In this document: piece by piece, positions 22,263-34,190 of the stretch
How positions within the stretch are numbered: the stretch's first letter is position 1
Layout of the letters: each line of letters begins with the position of its first letter
DNA from: Vanessa cardui
Taxonomy: Eukaryota; Arthropoda; Insecta; Lepidoptera; Nymphalidae
DNA length: 64,000 bases
Direction of reading: 5' to 3'
Assembly (NCBI RefSeq): GCF_905220365.1
Contig: NC_061126.1
Location: forward strand, 11,222,001 to 11,286,000
Notes under the pieces: model-generated
What the model was told of the DNA's origin: nothing
Database searches by the model: none
What the model saw: only the letters and a program-made list of their open reading frames with translations
Position numbers and translations under genes: made by a program

Positions 22263-23294
22263 TAAATGCCCCACTGTATATACATTGTATAAATTTACAA
22301 ATAATAAATGAAGGTCTAGCTGAATCCTCCCTACATCCTTACAGTAAATACAGGACATGATCTAATATCAACAGCCCATCCCATTGGTCGGGCCTATGAT
22401 ACCTACTCGATTGCAATTAACGTCTCTTCCGCAGCCGTAGGCTACCGACAAATCATTTACCTTTCGCCCTAGAGATCAACTTGCGTTATATCTCGCGACA
22501 CAGACTAGAGTCGACGTAATTTAGCCGCTGGAAAATTTTTAGATAAAGAGATGGTTTTGCATTCGAACGAAAATGAACTGTATTACATAAACCTATAGGT
22601 GTGATTTCAATAAGATCCTGTTAAACATGTCATAACAAATTAGAGTGACGTGATGATATTATCAACATACTATTTCTTTAAGAGAGAGTACTGTGGACTA
22701 AGCAGTGAAAAATTTTGGGGCTGCTATCTGCCTAAATAAGCTTTCATATATTTCAGCTTTAATTCCCTTCACTTTTAAAATGTCAGAGTTCTTGCCCTTT
22801 GGTCAGAAAAGTTAAATGTAACAAACTTTCGACAACACTGATCTAAGTTTTCGTTGATTTACGAACCTTAAATAAGCATACATAGAGCAATGGATAGGTA
22901 AGTGAGAACGAAAAAAATATTTTATATACATATATAGATTTTTTTTTTTGAAGAAGAAATCTTGTAGAAGATCTTACATAGTTTTTTAATCTGTGGCAAT
23001 TTTAAAAAGGGTGACCAAATTGGATGTCGCGGACGCCCTACGCAGTGTAACATCCATAAAATTAGTTATGAGAGGGTTCGGTGGGCAGTTATTGAATCAC
23101 TATGGAATGCATAGGATATTTTTCGCCTCATCGAAATCGGGTCCGAATCAATTTGAAGCCACTTCTCGGAATGAGGGGTAACTGAAGAAACAAAACGAGA
23201 CGGTAATGTTTATTAACGAATATTTATGAATTCTAGACGATGATATGATGTCAAAAGACATAAATAATCTATATACTTTAATTACACTATTTAA
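22263..23294. other. No gene recognised; one unassigned frame
   Basis: A 62-codon plus-strand frame at 22993-23181 (VTKLDVADALRSVTSIKLVM, then GPNQFEATSRNEG) lies in a GC-richer patch. Its complement also reads openly for part of its length. I do not recognise either; it could be a worn retroelement fragment. Confidence 0.35.
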
Positions 23295-23491
23295 TTTTAA
23301 TTAATATTATAAATGTGAAAGTGTCTGTCCGTCTAAAGAGCGACCTCTTTCACGATCAAACCAATGAACCGAATTTGATGTAGTTTGTTGTGAAGCAAAC
23401 TTTAACTCCAAGAAAGGAGATAAGCTACTTTTTTTGCTTAACATGTGATAATCAACCCTTAGAAAGCGAGCGAAGCCGCGGGTGCAACTAG
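23295..23491 (+). mobile_element. Mini-Helitron (non-autonomous), 3' end intact
   Basis: aattaatattataaatgtga, aagtgtctgtccgtct, ccaatgaaccgaatttgatg and gcgaagccgcgggtgcaact follow the layout of short non-autonomous lepidopteran Helitrons. It ends in CTAG at 23488-23491 followed by T, as Helitrons do. The 5' TCTATACT start has decayed. About 190 bases, no coding. The 66-codon minus frame over it is a shadow. Confidence 0.75.
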
Positions 23492-24372
23492 TGACTAATA
23501 ATGCCATGTATTAATATTATGGGAGTAGTAGATAGGTCTAAATTAACATGTGTTTATGTTTACCCAAGAGTCAGGGGCCATCTGAAAATCAGTGCTGTGC
23601 ATTAGCACAGCTTATACTGAGACGAACCCCTTGCTACCTACACTGTGTTCTTTAAATTTAATTTTTATTCCTGTATAATCTACGTAATGTATGTGTGTAG
23701 CAAAATAAATAGTTTAAATTAACATTTTTTTGTTATACTTATTATAAAAAAGACTTATCAAGGAAGAAATACAATCGTAGAAATCCGCACAAACCCTGTA
23801 ATCCATCACCAGTAATGATAAAGTATCGACTGCACTGTTATCGAGGCGGTATCGGTCATGTCGGGTGAAGCCGTTATGACTTCAATATTTCTAATAGCGT
23901 GCGATCCAATCTCGTCCGATGGCTTCGTCATTCGCGTAACTGCGTATGACAAGGTACGATAGCTGTGGATTTTTCTAGTTTTTCTCTATTTTTTCTAATT
24001 TTGATTTTATTAGATTTGAGTTTCAAAGATTACGGCACTATAGATGACAATTTCAAAAATTGGTATTGGATTTTAGCTGGTTCTATGGAAAATTGGTTCG
24101 TTATAAACTACGCTCCATTCTTAGGGCACGTTACGCATTTATTTATAGGACATACAAGAATTATCTGCAGACGAATATGTTGGATTTAATAGTGGATTGA
24201 TCTGTAAAAATCGAAATGAAAGCTCGTCTTCATAAGGCGTAGTACATACTTTCTGGGGCAGGTTATATTAAAAAATGTTCCGCTTTTTTTAAATATGTTG
24301 TAGAAAATATTGGATTTATTATTCTTTGACGTTTGAATACTATTGTTCTATCACCTTCACATTTATTTGATT
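23492..24372. other. No gene recognised
   Basis: Mostly AT-rich. The part at 23800-23960 is richer in GC and CpG (gaggcggtatcggtcatgtc, ccaatctcgtccgatggctt) and is unlike the repeat families, so it is a candidate conserved or regulatory segment. The 74-codon frame at 23965-24189 is hydrophobic at its start but has no recognised domain. Confidence 0.35.
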
Positions 24373-24516
24373 AATAATAGTTGATTCTGCGTTTCTTGTC
24401 AGCTCTTCCCAGAAGAATCAATATTCTGAACTGGTGGTAGCTTTATATTAAAATTGATCTTGTACAATGACGATTCAAAACTGCTTAATTGAATAAAGTA
24501 TATTAGTTGAATGACA
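24373..24516 (+). mobile_element. LINE 3'-end repeat (family C), copy
   Basis: Landmarks are gcgtttcttgtcagctcttc, gaactggtggtagcttta, caatgacgattcaaaa and a terminal gaataaagtatatta. The copy is 5'-truncated. Confidence 0.55.
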
Positions 24517-25066
24517 TTGCATCATTCTTGACCGTCAGTTACAGATTTATTAAAGTAAGTTATCGTTTTTCGAGTGGTACGAATAAATAAAGCATTATAA
24601 TAGTGGAATAAATGCTCAGTTTTTTTTTCTTAACAAGACATGAGTCTTTTACCCCTCAGTGTTTTTATGTTTGGATTCTAAATTAATTTCATTTTTTTAT
24701 GTTTTTAAGCCGCCACATATTTTGTACTAGGCAAACATAAGATCGCCAGATAGTAGCGTATTGGTCGATTGATCCGCGTTTTGTCACAGGGATGTTTTTA
24801 GTGGCGTATCGAGCTTCAGGCAGAATGCTGTCTCTCAACGATACTAGGTAAAAGCTTAGAGATCATCGTATTACATTGAGTGACTTTTCATTTTCTATGA
24901 TCGCTTGTAGTTTTAAATGGAAATTGATGAACGTTACGTTATATAAAACGATTCTACAATAAAATTCCACAAATATTTTTAACTTTGCCGTTTCATAAAT
25001 TCAAATCATTTGAAAAAATTACATTCGTAAAGAAGGCATATTATTCAACAAAAGTATAATAATACT
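24517..25066. other. No gene or repeat recognised
   Basis: AT-rich DNA; nothing recognisable. Confidence 0.4.
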
Positions 25067-25255
25067 TGTTGACTTCCAGGCAGGATATATTACATACATA
25101 TACAATAATTGTATTTAACTGACATGACTATATTTTTAAATGTTGAAAAATATTAACTACTGAGTTTCCGGTGGTAGCTTCACTTAATATGTTATTAAAT
25201 TACGATAAAATTCAAAAATGCTCGTATAAAGTATATTTTGATTATGATTGAAATA
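25067..25255 (+). mobile_element. LINE 3'-end repeat (family C), copy
   Basis: Starts with gttgacttccaggcaggata and continues with actgacatgactatattt, ttaactactgagtttccgg, tggtagcttcacttaatat and a tail aaagtatattttgattatg. It shares its 5' landmark with copy 1 at 4105-4370 and with the fragment at 34115-34190. Confidence 0.6.
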
Positions 25256-25304
25256 TTTAAAATATAATTTGTATTAAATAGATCGTTTTGCTGATATAGC
25301 CGTG

Positions 25305-25450
25305 TTAATAAACTCAAATTCAAATTTCTTTATTCGATATCGAAGCATTACATATACATATTGTTAGCCCAATTAAACACTACTAACGGTTTGGTAAGAA
25401 AATACCCTGACCTGAGAGAAATGGTGAATGAAACTCAGAATAAATAAATA
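25305..25450 (-). mobile_element. Second LINE 3'-end type, fragment
   Basis: On the plus strand aactcaaattcaaatttctt, tattcgatatcgaagcatta, cccaattaaacactacta and ctgacctgagagaaatgg resemble a common lepidopteran LINE 3' end read in reverse, with the (caaattt)-like tail first. It differs from family C. Assignment is from memory. Confidence 0.4.
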
Positions 25451-25554
25451 GATATAAATAATAGTTGTGTTGGTGGACTAATAACTTCTCCTATTGACTG
25501 TCCTGTCGTGTAATTGGTATCGCAAATAACAGACTTGTATATAGTCTGCCTTAG

Positions 25555-25962
25555 CTTTGTGTAAGTCTGCCTAAGCGGTTACCCAGTCATTAGTTACTCT
25601 AGCGCCATACATAAATATTACTTTTCTTTGTTTTGGTTTAAACTATGAATAGATCAGTATAATTACAGATATAAGAAATATTTGAGGTCCCATGAGTGAT
25701 AGGCATAATTTGCTTTACCTAATGGAAAGAGTTTGTGCAAACTGACCTCCAAGTATTACCCACCCAGTTATTCTACCAACAAACGGCGGTTTGAAGGATG
25801 AATGAGGAATTGTAAATACAGGAAGAAGACACAGTCTCAGTTCTCAATGTAGGTTGCGCGTTGACAATGTAAGTTATGGTTAATGTTCCTTAGAGCACCT
25901 TTTTCTGAGTGTGGCCGTGACTACTTAACATCAGGTGGCCAATTTATCATAAAAAACAGTCC
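25555..25962 (+). mobile_element. Two SINE-B copies in tandem, both diverged
   Basis: The first part (25560-25690) has gtaagtctgcctaagcgg, acccagtcattagttactct and tctttgttttggtttaaac. The second (25735-25962) restarts the element with gagtttgtgcaaactgac, acccacccagttattctacc, ggcggtttgaaggatgaatg, agtctcagttctcaatg and tcaggtggcca. Head and 3' end of the second are near complete. Confidence 0.55.
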
Positions 25963-26423
25963 ATAACATAATAATAACAGTCAGCAGCATAAGTTTACTC
26001 CATTCCGTGAAAAAAACTTGGTGGAAAACTTTTGCATATGCAATAGTATCACTGAATCTAATTGTGTCATTTTGTACAACTTATATTATAGAATCTCAAA
26101 CATTTCAATGGAAATTCAAATAAACTTTTCTATATATTTTGATGTGTTACTAACTCTCCTTTGTAAAATCCAATGTAACGAACACATTGTTTGTTCTGTT
26201 CATTAATTCGTACGTAAAAGTTACATCAAAGCATAGGAAACAATTATATGACAGACAGTATGAGCTATCGTCATGACATGATACCTCAGTTCGATAATAT
26301 GAAATTATTATACTGTCATCCGTAATTGATACCTCGTTATCTTATTCGAAGTAAGTTGAAAGTTACCTCTTAAATTTGTTTAAATAATGACCTATATGAG
26401 GTATATATAAGATCTAAAATATG

Positions 26424-26703
26424 AATGAGAGCCGAGATGGCCCAGTAGTTAGAGCGCGTATATCTTAACCGATGATTGCGAGTTCAAACCCAGGCAAGTA
26501 CCACTGAATTTTCATGTGCTTAATAAGTCTTTATAATTCATCTTAAGCACAGCGGTGAAGGAACACATTGGAAATAAACCTGCATGTGGCTAATTTCACA
26601 TGTGCATCCACCAACCTACATTGGAGCAGCGTGGTGGAATATGCTATTAACCTTAAAGAGAGATCCCTTAGCCCAGCAGTGGCAAATTTACAGGCTGTTA
26701 CTA
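26424..26703 (+). mobile_element. Full-length SINE-A with target-site duplication
   Basis: The tRNA-like head gagccgagatggcccagtag (from 26429) holds the A box, and gcgagttcaaacccaggcaa the B box. Body landmarks gcggtgaaggaacacattgg, cctgcatgtggctaatttc, tggagcagcgtggtggaat and cccagcagtggcaaatttac follow, with a 3' end caggctgttacta. Perfect 10-base repeats ctaaaatatg flank it at 26414-26423 and 26704-26713, the expected target-site duplication. A polymerase III SINE needs a partner LINE for movement. The two opposed ~62-codon frames in it are shadows. Confidence 0.85.
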
Positions 26704-26713
26704 CTAAAATATG

Positions 26714-29456
26714 TATAAATCGATACCATGCATTCATTTTAAAACGAATAAAATAACAACAATGTTACGTGGACATATTTTTGATATAAATACAAATATT
26801 GAAATGAGTGAAAATATGGCGGCGACGGATATTAAATATTTTCTAAAAAAAAAAACGTCCTCACAATATTGTTTCCAGTAACACACACGTGCGAAGATTT
26901 TATGGACTCGAATTTTAATTACGAAGCGTGAATCAAATGCTGAAAATATTTATAGTACCGACTGCAAAATATTGAAATACAATAAATGAAATTGAAATTT
27001 TTTAAATATAATTTTACCTTGAAATTGTAATCATTATAATTGAGTAAAGTAATATATAATGAACATCGGAAATAGTATCAAGAAATAATTATCTCGAAGA
27101 ATTTAATGTTGTTTACGAATGTATATTAAGAGAACAATTATTTTTTTTAAATATAAAAACTTGAGTATTGAAAAGATTCTTAACGTTTTTTTTTCGCGGA
27201 CGCGGCGGACGTCTTCCTCCATCAATTACGGCGAGGTGCATAATAGTTAATTATTTTCATTTAAATACTTTATTGACCACCATATATTAAATGGGACAAA
27301 AGGCGAACGTAATACCTGAAGGCATTCTCTGTCTTCCTTTGAAAGTCAAACAGAAAACCATGAAAGCCGTAATTAGTAATTGGTTTGAATTTTATCATTC
27401 TTAAAAAAATAATGACGATTTTTCTTGACAATTTGTGTTTATGTCAATGAAAGTTTTTGTATTTAAATTATAAGAGATTACGACAAAAGTAACGGAGTAT
27501 ATAAAAAGTATTTTACTACCAGTCAGCAATCGCACGATGCAATGGGGTCGCATCAAAAAATATTAATATTTAGCAATAGCAAATACGAGTTGCGCCGCTT
27601 AAATTGGAAACGTGCTTCACCACTGCCATTTGTAAACACTTTTCCTAGTCAGAAGTAGGCAGATTGGAATTTAGTCGTGAAGTAAAATGTTTTCAATGGT
27701 AGCTTCTAGTATGGTCGACATTATGAAAGCGTAATGTTTGATAATCCTTTTTCTATTTGTTTTTTTGTCAGATTGATTTAAACAACCGACACAATATTTA
27801 AACACTAGGTATGAACTATATACACATGAAAATGAGACATAGAACTGTTTGGTTTTGGTTGATAAGACAGAATTGAATAAAATTAAAATAGTACTTCACT
27901 ATGAGCTTTAACTTAGTACCTAGTTGATGTATTTTTGGAGATGACTAAAAAATCTAAGCCAATAATTACGCTTCGTAATAAACCTGCTGAAAATATTTCC
28001 ATTCGTAAAGTAAAATATTAAATGGTAATTTACGATCTTTAAAAAATATATAACTAAACGCTATTACGAAGTAAATAAATAATAATCAAACAACATAACT
28101 TTCCACATAAATCTATGAAGCTAAAGATGAATTTTTCATATAAAGGAATATTCAAAATAAGAAAATGTAAATTTCTATCAATCGCTGATCCTTCTTACAT
28201 ATGAGATGTATTCAAAGGCGATCTCCCAACACTAAGAATTGAAAATGATAACTCGACATATTGCCCACGTACTACGTCCTTTTGATATTTCCACATTCGC
28301 TACTAATATTGAATACGTGACGATAATACGAGCAATTCCAATATTATAGACGTAATACTCCTTATTTTAACAATTTATATTGATATTTATTGACGAGTGA
28401 CAGAACTGTATGGATGTAGATTCAATGGAGAGTTCACTTCGGATACACTTAAAATCTATAAGCTAAAAATCTAGAGAGCGAAATAAGAAGAGTAGGTACT
28501 TTTATTATTTGTTTTCCTCATTCAATTGCAAAGTTTTTAACTGATATACTATGAAAGGAGATCATAATACTTTATGGATTTTTAGTTGCATTTAACTATA
28601 ATGATTTGTCTACAATTTATTTCAATTTATGTACAGTATTTATTTATCTTGTACATTGCCAGCAATTACTGAGATCACCCAATATGATGTAGACCATGGT
28701 CGGCGTTTTTATTCTTTATTTTTTTTTTATACATACATATTTATTCACAGTTTTAACTCAACGGCTACACTGATATAAACTTTTAAATCACTAATTAAAT
28801 CTTTTATACATTTTAATTTTATATCTTTTTATAAACTTGTATATTTAAGTATATTTTTGTTAAAATTTACTCATATATTTAGATTCTAACTATCTTTGAA
28901 ACTTTTAGACGTGTTATATTATGTCTTTTAGAAACTTTATATAATAAAATTAAAAATGCTATTTTAATAACCTTGAAACTTAAGAAGAGGTTGTATACAG
29001 TGAAATGCGTATCAGCAAGATCCTTTTAAGGAAAAGATATAAAATAAAAAGTGAACCATCGCGGGTTGTGAGAATATATTTATGATAGTTATGTATGTAT
29101 ACACAGAGTGGGTAAAAAGCAATTCCTTCCACATTCGCCTAAGTGGAATGTTCGTAAATCGCATATATTCGAGTGATCTGTGATTCCAGAGCGAACAACA
29201 TATGCCGTGCATGCGTGGAATATATTGATGCCCATACATTATATTCACGATAAGACTAATACTATGCATTACCTAATGGAGACGAGACGTTTGAATAGCT
29301 AGAATTTGAGGATAATAAATCGAATACCGTGGGTGAACATCATAACACACAAAATATTTTCTATATTAATATACAAATCTACTAGAATTAAAACAGGTAC
29401 TAAAATGACTGACGAGAATTATGTTTAAAAATGATATGATGGTAAAAAGTAGTAAA
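26714..29456. other. No gene or repeat recognised
   Basis: Long AT-rich stretch. A short very GC-rich string, cgcggacgcggcggacgtct, stands out at 27196-27215 next to a poly-T run. The remainder shows no family match. The minus frame at 29012-29269 (85 codons) has no motif I can name. Confidence 0.4.
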
Positions 29457-29636
29457 GTAACAGTCTGTACATTTCCCACTGCTGAGATAAGGCATCCTCT
29501 TCCATTAAGGAGAGGGGTTGGAACATATTCCATCACCCTGTCCAATGCGGATTGGTGGAATGCACATGTGGCAGAATTTCGATGAAATTAGACACATGCA
29601 TGTTTCTTCACGATGTTTTCATTCACCGCCGAGCAC
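29457..29636 (-). mobile_element. SINE-A copy, 5'-truncated, TTACT-type tail
   Basis: On the plus strand agtaaagtaacagtctgtac gives the reversed 3' end and tail. It is followed by tttcccactgctgagataag, cctcttccattaaggagagg, ccaatgcggattggtggaat, gcacatgtggcagaatttcg and tcaccgccgagcac, where it stops before the tRNA-like head. Confidence 0.75.
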
Positions 29637-29699
29637 TTATATATTAAATACGTAGTTTAATAAATTGTATTTGTATTGATACATTGTCTTGTACTATTA

Positions 29700-29920
29700 T
29701 AATGGTATCTTACGTTACGACCAATCAGAGTCGAGGATAATCCTTGAGCGGTGTCGAGGCGCCATCTTAACTTTTTGGCGGGAAATAGTACAAATAGTAG
29801 CTGTTAATTGTAGTTTGTGACGGGTATTTGAGTATAGCGTAAATAAATATGGCGGAAAGCTGGATTAGGTGCATCTCGGAAAAGTTAATAATAAATAATA
29901 ATGTTCTTGATTTGAGATAG
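29700..29920 (+). promoter_or_regulatory. Promoter-like cluster with CCAAT and E2F sites and short ORF
   Basis: CCAATCAG at 29721-29728 is a full NF-Y type CCAAT box. TTTGGCGGGAAA at 29774-29785 is a perfect E2F consensus. About 65 bases later an ATG at 29849-29851 in the context aaatATGG opens a 23-codon frame (MAESWIRCISEKL...) to TAG at 29918-29920. Spacing and order resemble the start of a cell-cycle-type gene, with the frame leaving through an intron. AG/gtgcat at 29869 or GAAAA/gttaat at 29884 are weak donor options. It lies between a SINE and an FB-1 copy, so it could also be part of an unrecognised mobile element. The protein start is not recognised. Confidence 0.35.
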
Positions 29921-30042
29921 ATCAGTGTCGCGAATTCGGTTGATTGTAAATGTTTGATGAATCTTTATAGTAGTAACTATTAAGTAACAGTTATTAAACA
30001 TGTTGAAACTTTAATTAAATGACAATAGTATATATCTATGGT

Positions 30043-30324
30043 AAACAATACAACTCAGATGTAGCATCGGAAAATTCAATAAAACTGAAAATTACTTCCG
30101 ATTTATACAACCAATAGAAATAGCTCCTTATCGCGCCATTCGACGCTTTTTGTCGCTATAGATTCTCGCTTCAGTTCAACCCGAGAAAGCAAGTGCATGT
30201 AAATCGACGTGTAAAATTGACGAATATATTAGGTCTTATGATATTAAAAGTAATTACGTTTGTATAAAGGTCATATTCGCATAAGAAATAAATATTGATA
30301 CTTAACTAATTTGTGTCGTACTTT
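30043..30324 (+). mobile_element. FB-1 element, copy 2, internally deleted
   Basis: The left end is worn (aatacaactcagatgtagca) and the right end is clear (aatttgtgtcgtact). The interior gaaatagctccttatcgcgc, cattcgacgc, tcagttcaacccgag and gcatgtaaatcgacgtg matches copy 3. Most of the right terminal repeat is missing, which explains the shorter length. Confidence 0.7.
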
Positions 30325-31440
30325 ATTTTGTGCTCGCATTCAGATCCAATGTCGCCTAGAAGACATATATGATTGCGTCAAGGATCATATTGGTATTTTT
30401 CCCTGACATATGTAAACATAAGATTTATTTAAATCAAGACTGCAACCAAACATTTACAAATAAAATTAAATATTCTTATCTTATAATATAGCATTTTCCT
30501 TTTGAATTGCAATACCTCTGGGCCAAAAATAAACCAGCCTTTTTGTCACTTGTGGAGACAATAAGCCGAGGTTATATACTTGTAATGTTAAATCCTAATA
30601 TTTTATATTACTTTGCAGTACTAAGTTACAAGTAACTTACTATGTTTTTATTTCATGAATAATATCTTTACAATTGGGTGAATGTCTAATGTGTTTTGAT
30701 GCAAAAATATATAGGATCTAATCTAACATGCAGCTACCGTACAATATAACGTGGATATCAAAATAGAAAATTTCCCTAGTGGAGTGTATTTCAGCGGTGC
30801 ATTCAAGAACTTGGCACTATTCCTTTCAGCTGACTACACAATTTGTTAGGGTGTTTGTCTGGGGGCTTAAAGTTTATGCACCTTTGGCGAATGGGAATAC
30901 TTATTTTCAATTGATTGATTTTTTTTTAATTGTTCTTGATAATAGTCTACGCGTCTCTCATTCTAAAAATATAAACATTATGTGTGATTATAAAATAATA
31001 TATTTTTTTTTATTTGAAGTTTGCAAAGTAAAAATTGTAATCAGTTCGGAAAACAAAAACATACCTTATAAGTAAGTGAGAGACACCACTGAAAGAAAAA
31101 AAAATGCATCATATAATTGATAGGATTTTTTACATATTTCGATGTAAATATAAAAACTTCTTATTCAAAAGAGTCTTGAGTTTCTATTAATATAGGAACC
31201 CACGACTCATCTAAGGCAAACATCGCCTTCTTCGTTATGGTGACGTGATTTGTAGATTCATTTCGTAGAAGTCAGCAAGTTCGTCGACTCAAAATCTTGA
31301 AGGCACGATGTATATGTATGTACCCAAGTTTGCTTATTTATTCTGGTTTATTAAATATATTTTTTTATTATTTAATATGTATATATAATAAAATATAACC
31401 TGTCTGAGAGATCAAACATATGTTTCAGTGCCTGCTACCG
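30325..31440. other. No gene recognised
   Basis: AT-rich DNA between an FB-1 copy and an exon-like segment. The 98-codon plus frame at 30779-31075 is low in complexity after its first third and not recognised. Confidence 0.35.
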
Positions 31441-31478
31441 ATTTGTGAACACGTGAGTTCCCTTGTTTTCTGTTTTAG

Positions 31479-31543
31479 ACTGACTTGAAGAAGATGGCAG
31501 CCGAGTAGCTTCGCAGTGTCGTACGACTTAGCGACGAAAATGG
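31479..31543 (+). other. Exon-like segment, possible 5' exon with start codon
   Basis: A strong acceptor (ccttgttttctgttttag ending at 31478) is followed by 65 bases that are GC-richer than the flanks and by a good donor (aatgg/gtaagc at 31544). ATG at 31540-31542 has the context cgaaaATGG, leaving one base before the donor. An earlier ATG at 31493 opens a four-codon upstream frame (MAAE then stop). This fits a 5' exon ending just after a start codon. If the donor is not used, the ATG reads ten codons (MGKRHSRVYL) to a stop. The gene cannot be named from this. Confidence 0.35.
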
Positions 31544-34112
31544 GTAAGCGTCATTCGAGAGTTTACCTATGACCAGAGCTCTCTTCACAAGTGGTGTACA
31601 GTATGGGAGGGTAGGCGAATGTGATATATGAGAATGGAACGTAACGATCCGTGCCGAAAAAGACGATTACAGAGAGTTTAGTGGTCATCTTAGTTGGTTC
31701 CTTGTCTAGTGATTTAGCTAACTTCTAAATGTTTATTTAACTTAAAAAAACTCACGTTGTTGTGAAATTTGTTCAATGTTTGTTCTCTATAACTCTGTTG
31801 AAATGAGTTCTTCAAATTTCTTTATAACAATAAAACGTTTATTGTAATTTAAACCAATATTACATTTATCAATAGCGGCTCAATGAAAACCGATATAATA
31901 ATTTGCAATTATATTAAAAATAACAGTGCGTTAATTAATTTTATTAAATTCGCTCAATTATTCATTTTCTGGAATAACTGAATAAAGTAATTAATATGTC
32001 TCACATTACTATTCGAAACCGCTGATCCGTACCGACGTGTCGTTATTGTAATCAATTTTAATGATGTGGTTTTTGATGAATTTTACGACATTTATTAAAT
32101 ATCGGTACCGAATATTAGAATAGTACCTCTAGTTCGGTAATCAATATTAGAGTTCAGGCGTAAATAGCGCTTTATTTGTTATATATGTAGCTTACGAGTC
32201 TTGTGTAAGATGAGATCTTTCAACAGTGGTTCAGCATAGCACCTCTTTTTTCAAAAGCTTTAGTAATTACCGTTTGCAGTTCATTTCGTGCCATGAATGA
32301 AAACATCGCTCAGAGACCTGCGCAAGAAATTTTAAGATTGTACGTTACGCTTTACATTCACATATATGTATGTATGTCATTCGTTTAAAATCTTTAGAAT
32401 TTTCTATTTTAAGGTCATTGTCAGTTCTGACAGTCAAATATTAATATGTATTTCCACGCCACTTTACATCACAATATGTGCCTGATTTCGTATTTTCGTA
32501 ACAACGAAGAACAAGAAACAATATAGGGAGAAAAGATATAATGTTTTTAACTTCACTAAATTTGTCAAAGAAGTGAATTGACATTAAAGTATGTATATTC
32601 GTATCAAACCATCGTCGTATATGAGTAGCAGGTCCATTGCAGATGTTCGTATATTTCCAAACGAAATATATACATTGACTTAAACGGAACGTGTCAATAA
32701 ACACTCATCAGTGGTTAACAATAACCAAACATACACATCAGAAGCTTAACACCTATGGCTCAGGAACACATTACTAAATTGAGTTGCAAAATCCTAAAGT
32801 TTCCTTAGGGAAAATATTTACTGTCTTTTAGTGCGATTGAATCTATGAGATATCTAAAATTTTGAATCTAGTCGAAGGATTGTGTTAATTACTATATTAC
32901 CCTTATTGATTGACAAATAGAAAAACTAGCACAGATTCGCTAAAGACCTTGACCCGAGAAGATAGAAACTCAGCGACTTTTTAACCGATCTTGAACACAA
33001 ATGTTTAATACGACAAAGGAATAGCCACCGTATTTCATTCCCAAGGTATCTCTAGTTGAATAATAGCCTATTGCAAAGAACCACTGGGAAAAACTTTTTT
33101 TTAAATTTAATTTATCACTTGAAAATTACATAAATTCCATAAAACTAAAGTGGCTCGAACATCGCTGTCGTCATCATATTGTATTTTCGCAGCTGTGTAC
33201 TAGAAATAAAGACGATAATAGTGTAATGGATGTGGACAAGAAAACTCAGTTGTTCTCGGTGACGTCGGATGGTTATAATATATATTTATTTTCCTTTTTT
33301 GTTATTTTTTTAAATTATTCCTTTTTTATTTGTGTAACAATTAAGTAAGCAAATAAATAACAGTCGTTAGGATAACCAAGAAAAACCTTTTATGATAAAC
33401 CGTGCACAGTTTAGAGGTTTTCATAAAAAATACCATAAATTTAAAATTTGAACAATACAGGCGATTTCTGTTGTTGTTGTTGTTGTGTTCATCATAATCT
33501 GTAAAGTAAATTCAGCATATTATGGAAGCAATTTTAACACACAGCTCTTAATCTTTCTTTATCTTATGCAGAAAGAGCCAATCACTAGTTATTTATGCAT
33601 CAGTCATTTGTTTCATATGCAACTCAAGTGTAAACTACTGTTACATAAATAATATTCACAGCAATGTTATAGCGGCATTGTCTCCCAATTCGTCTAATGG
33701 AGCTGCTTTAAATTCATACCCGAAAAGGTAAAAGATATGCTAAAAGCGATTTTTGGTTCGAGATCCTTTCTTTCATTATCCCATGTATCCGTGGCCTCGT
33801 TAGTATGAAAGGCGTATTACGGACCTGAAATAGATAATCTGGGACCACAAAAATGTATTATGCACGGGCTACCCGGAATTATAACCTTTGTCTCATTTTA
33901 AGACCATTGTCTGAGGATTTGGTACCAATACGGTATAAACAAAATAGTACCAACGGTAGTCGAAATTTTCTCGTATTTTTCTCGACGAAAAATTATAGTT
34001 GATTTTTGTTTTTGTATTTGAAATAAATACAAACAGCGGTCACGAAGGCTTTAGAATCTTTGACATTAAGATAACAAGTCCCCAATATTCTAAAAGCGGA
34101 CTAAAGATAGTT
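31544..34112. other. No gene recognised
   Basis: Starts with a moderately GC-rich part to about 31680, then AT-rich DNA. A (TTG)n run lies at about 33470-33485. The ggtgacgtcgg near 33260 is one base off a CRE. No exon is supported. Confidence 0.4.
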
Positions 34113-34190
34113 AATCAATATCTGTTGACTTTCAAGGAGGATATATTAATTTCCATAATTGTATTTAACTAACATGACTTTCATCCACGT
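34113..34190 (+). mobile_element. LINE 3'-end repeat (family C), 5' part only
   Basis: gttgactttcaaggaggata, attgtatttaactaacatg and actttca match the first part of the copy at 25067-25255; the rest is lost. Confidence 0.5.

Noticed and set aside
26429..26500. tRNA gene suggested by A and B boxes
   Set aside because: The head is followed by the SINE-A body and flanked by target duplications, so it is a SINE.
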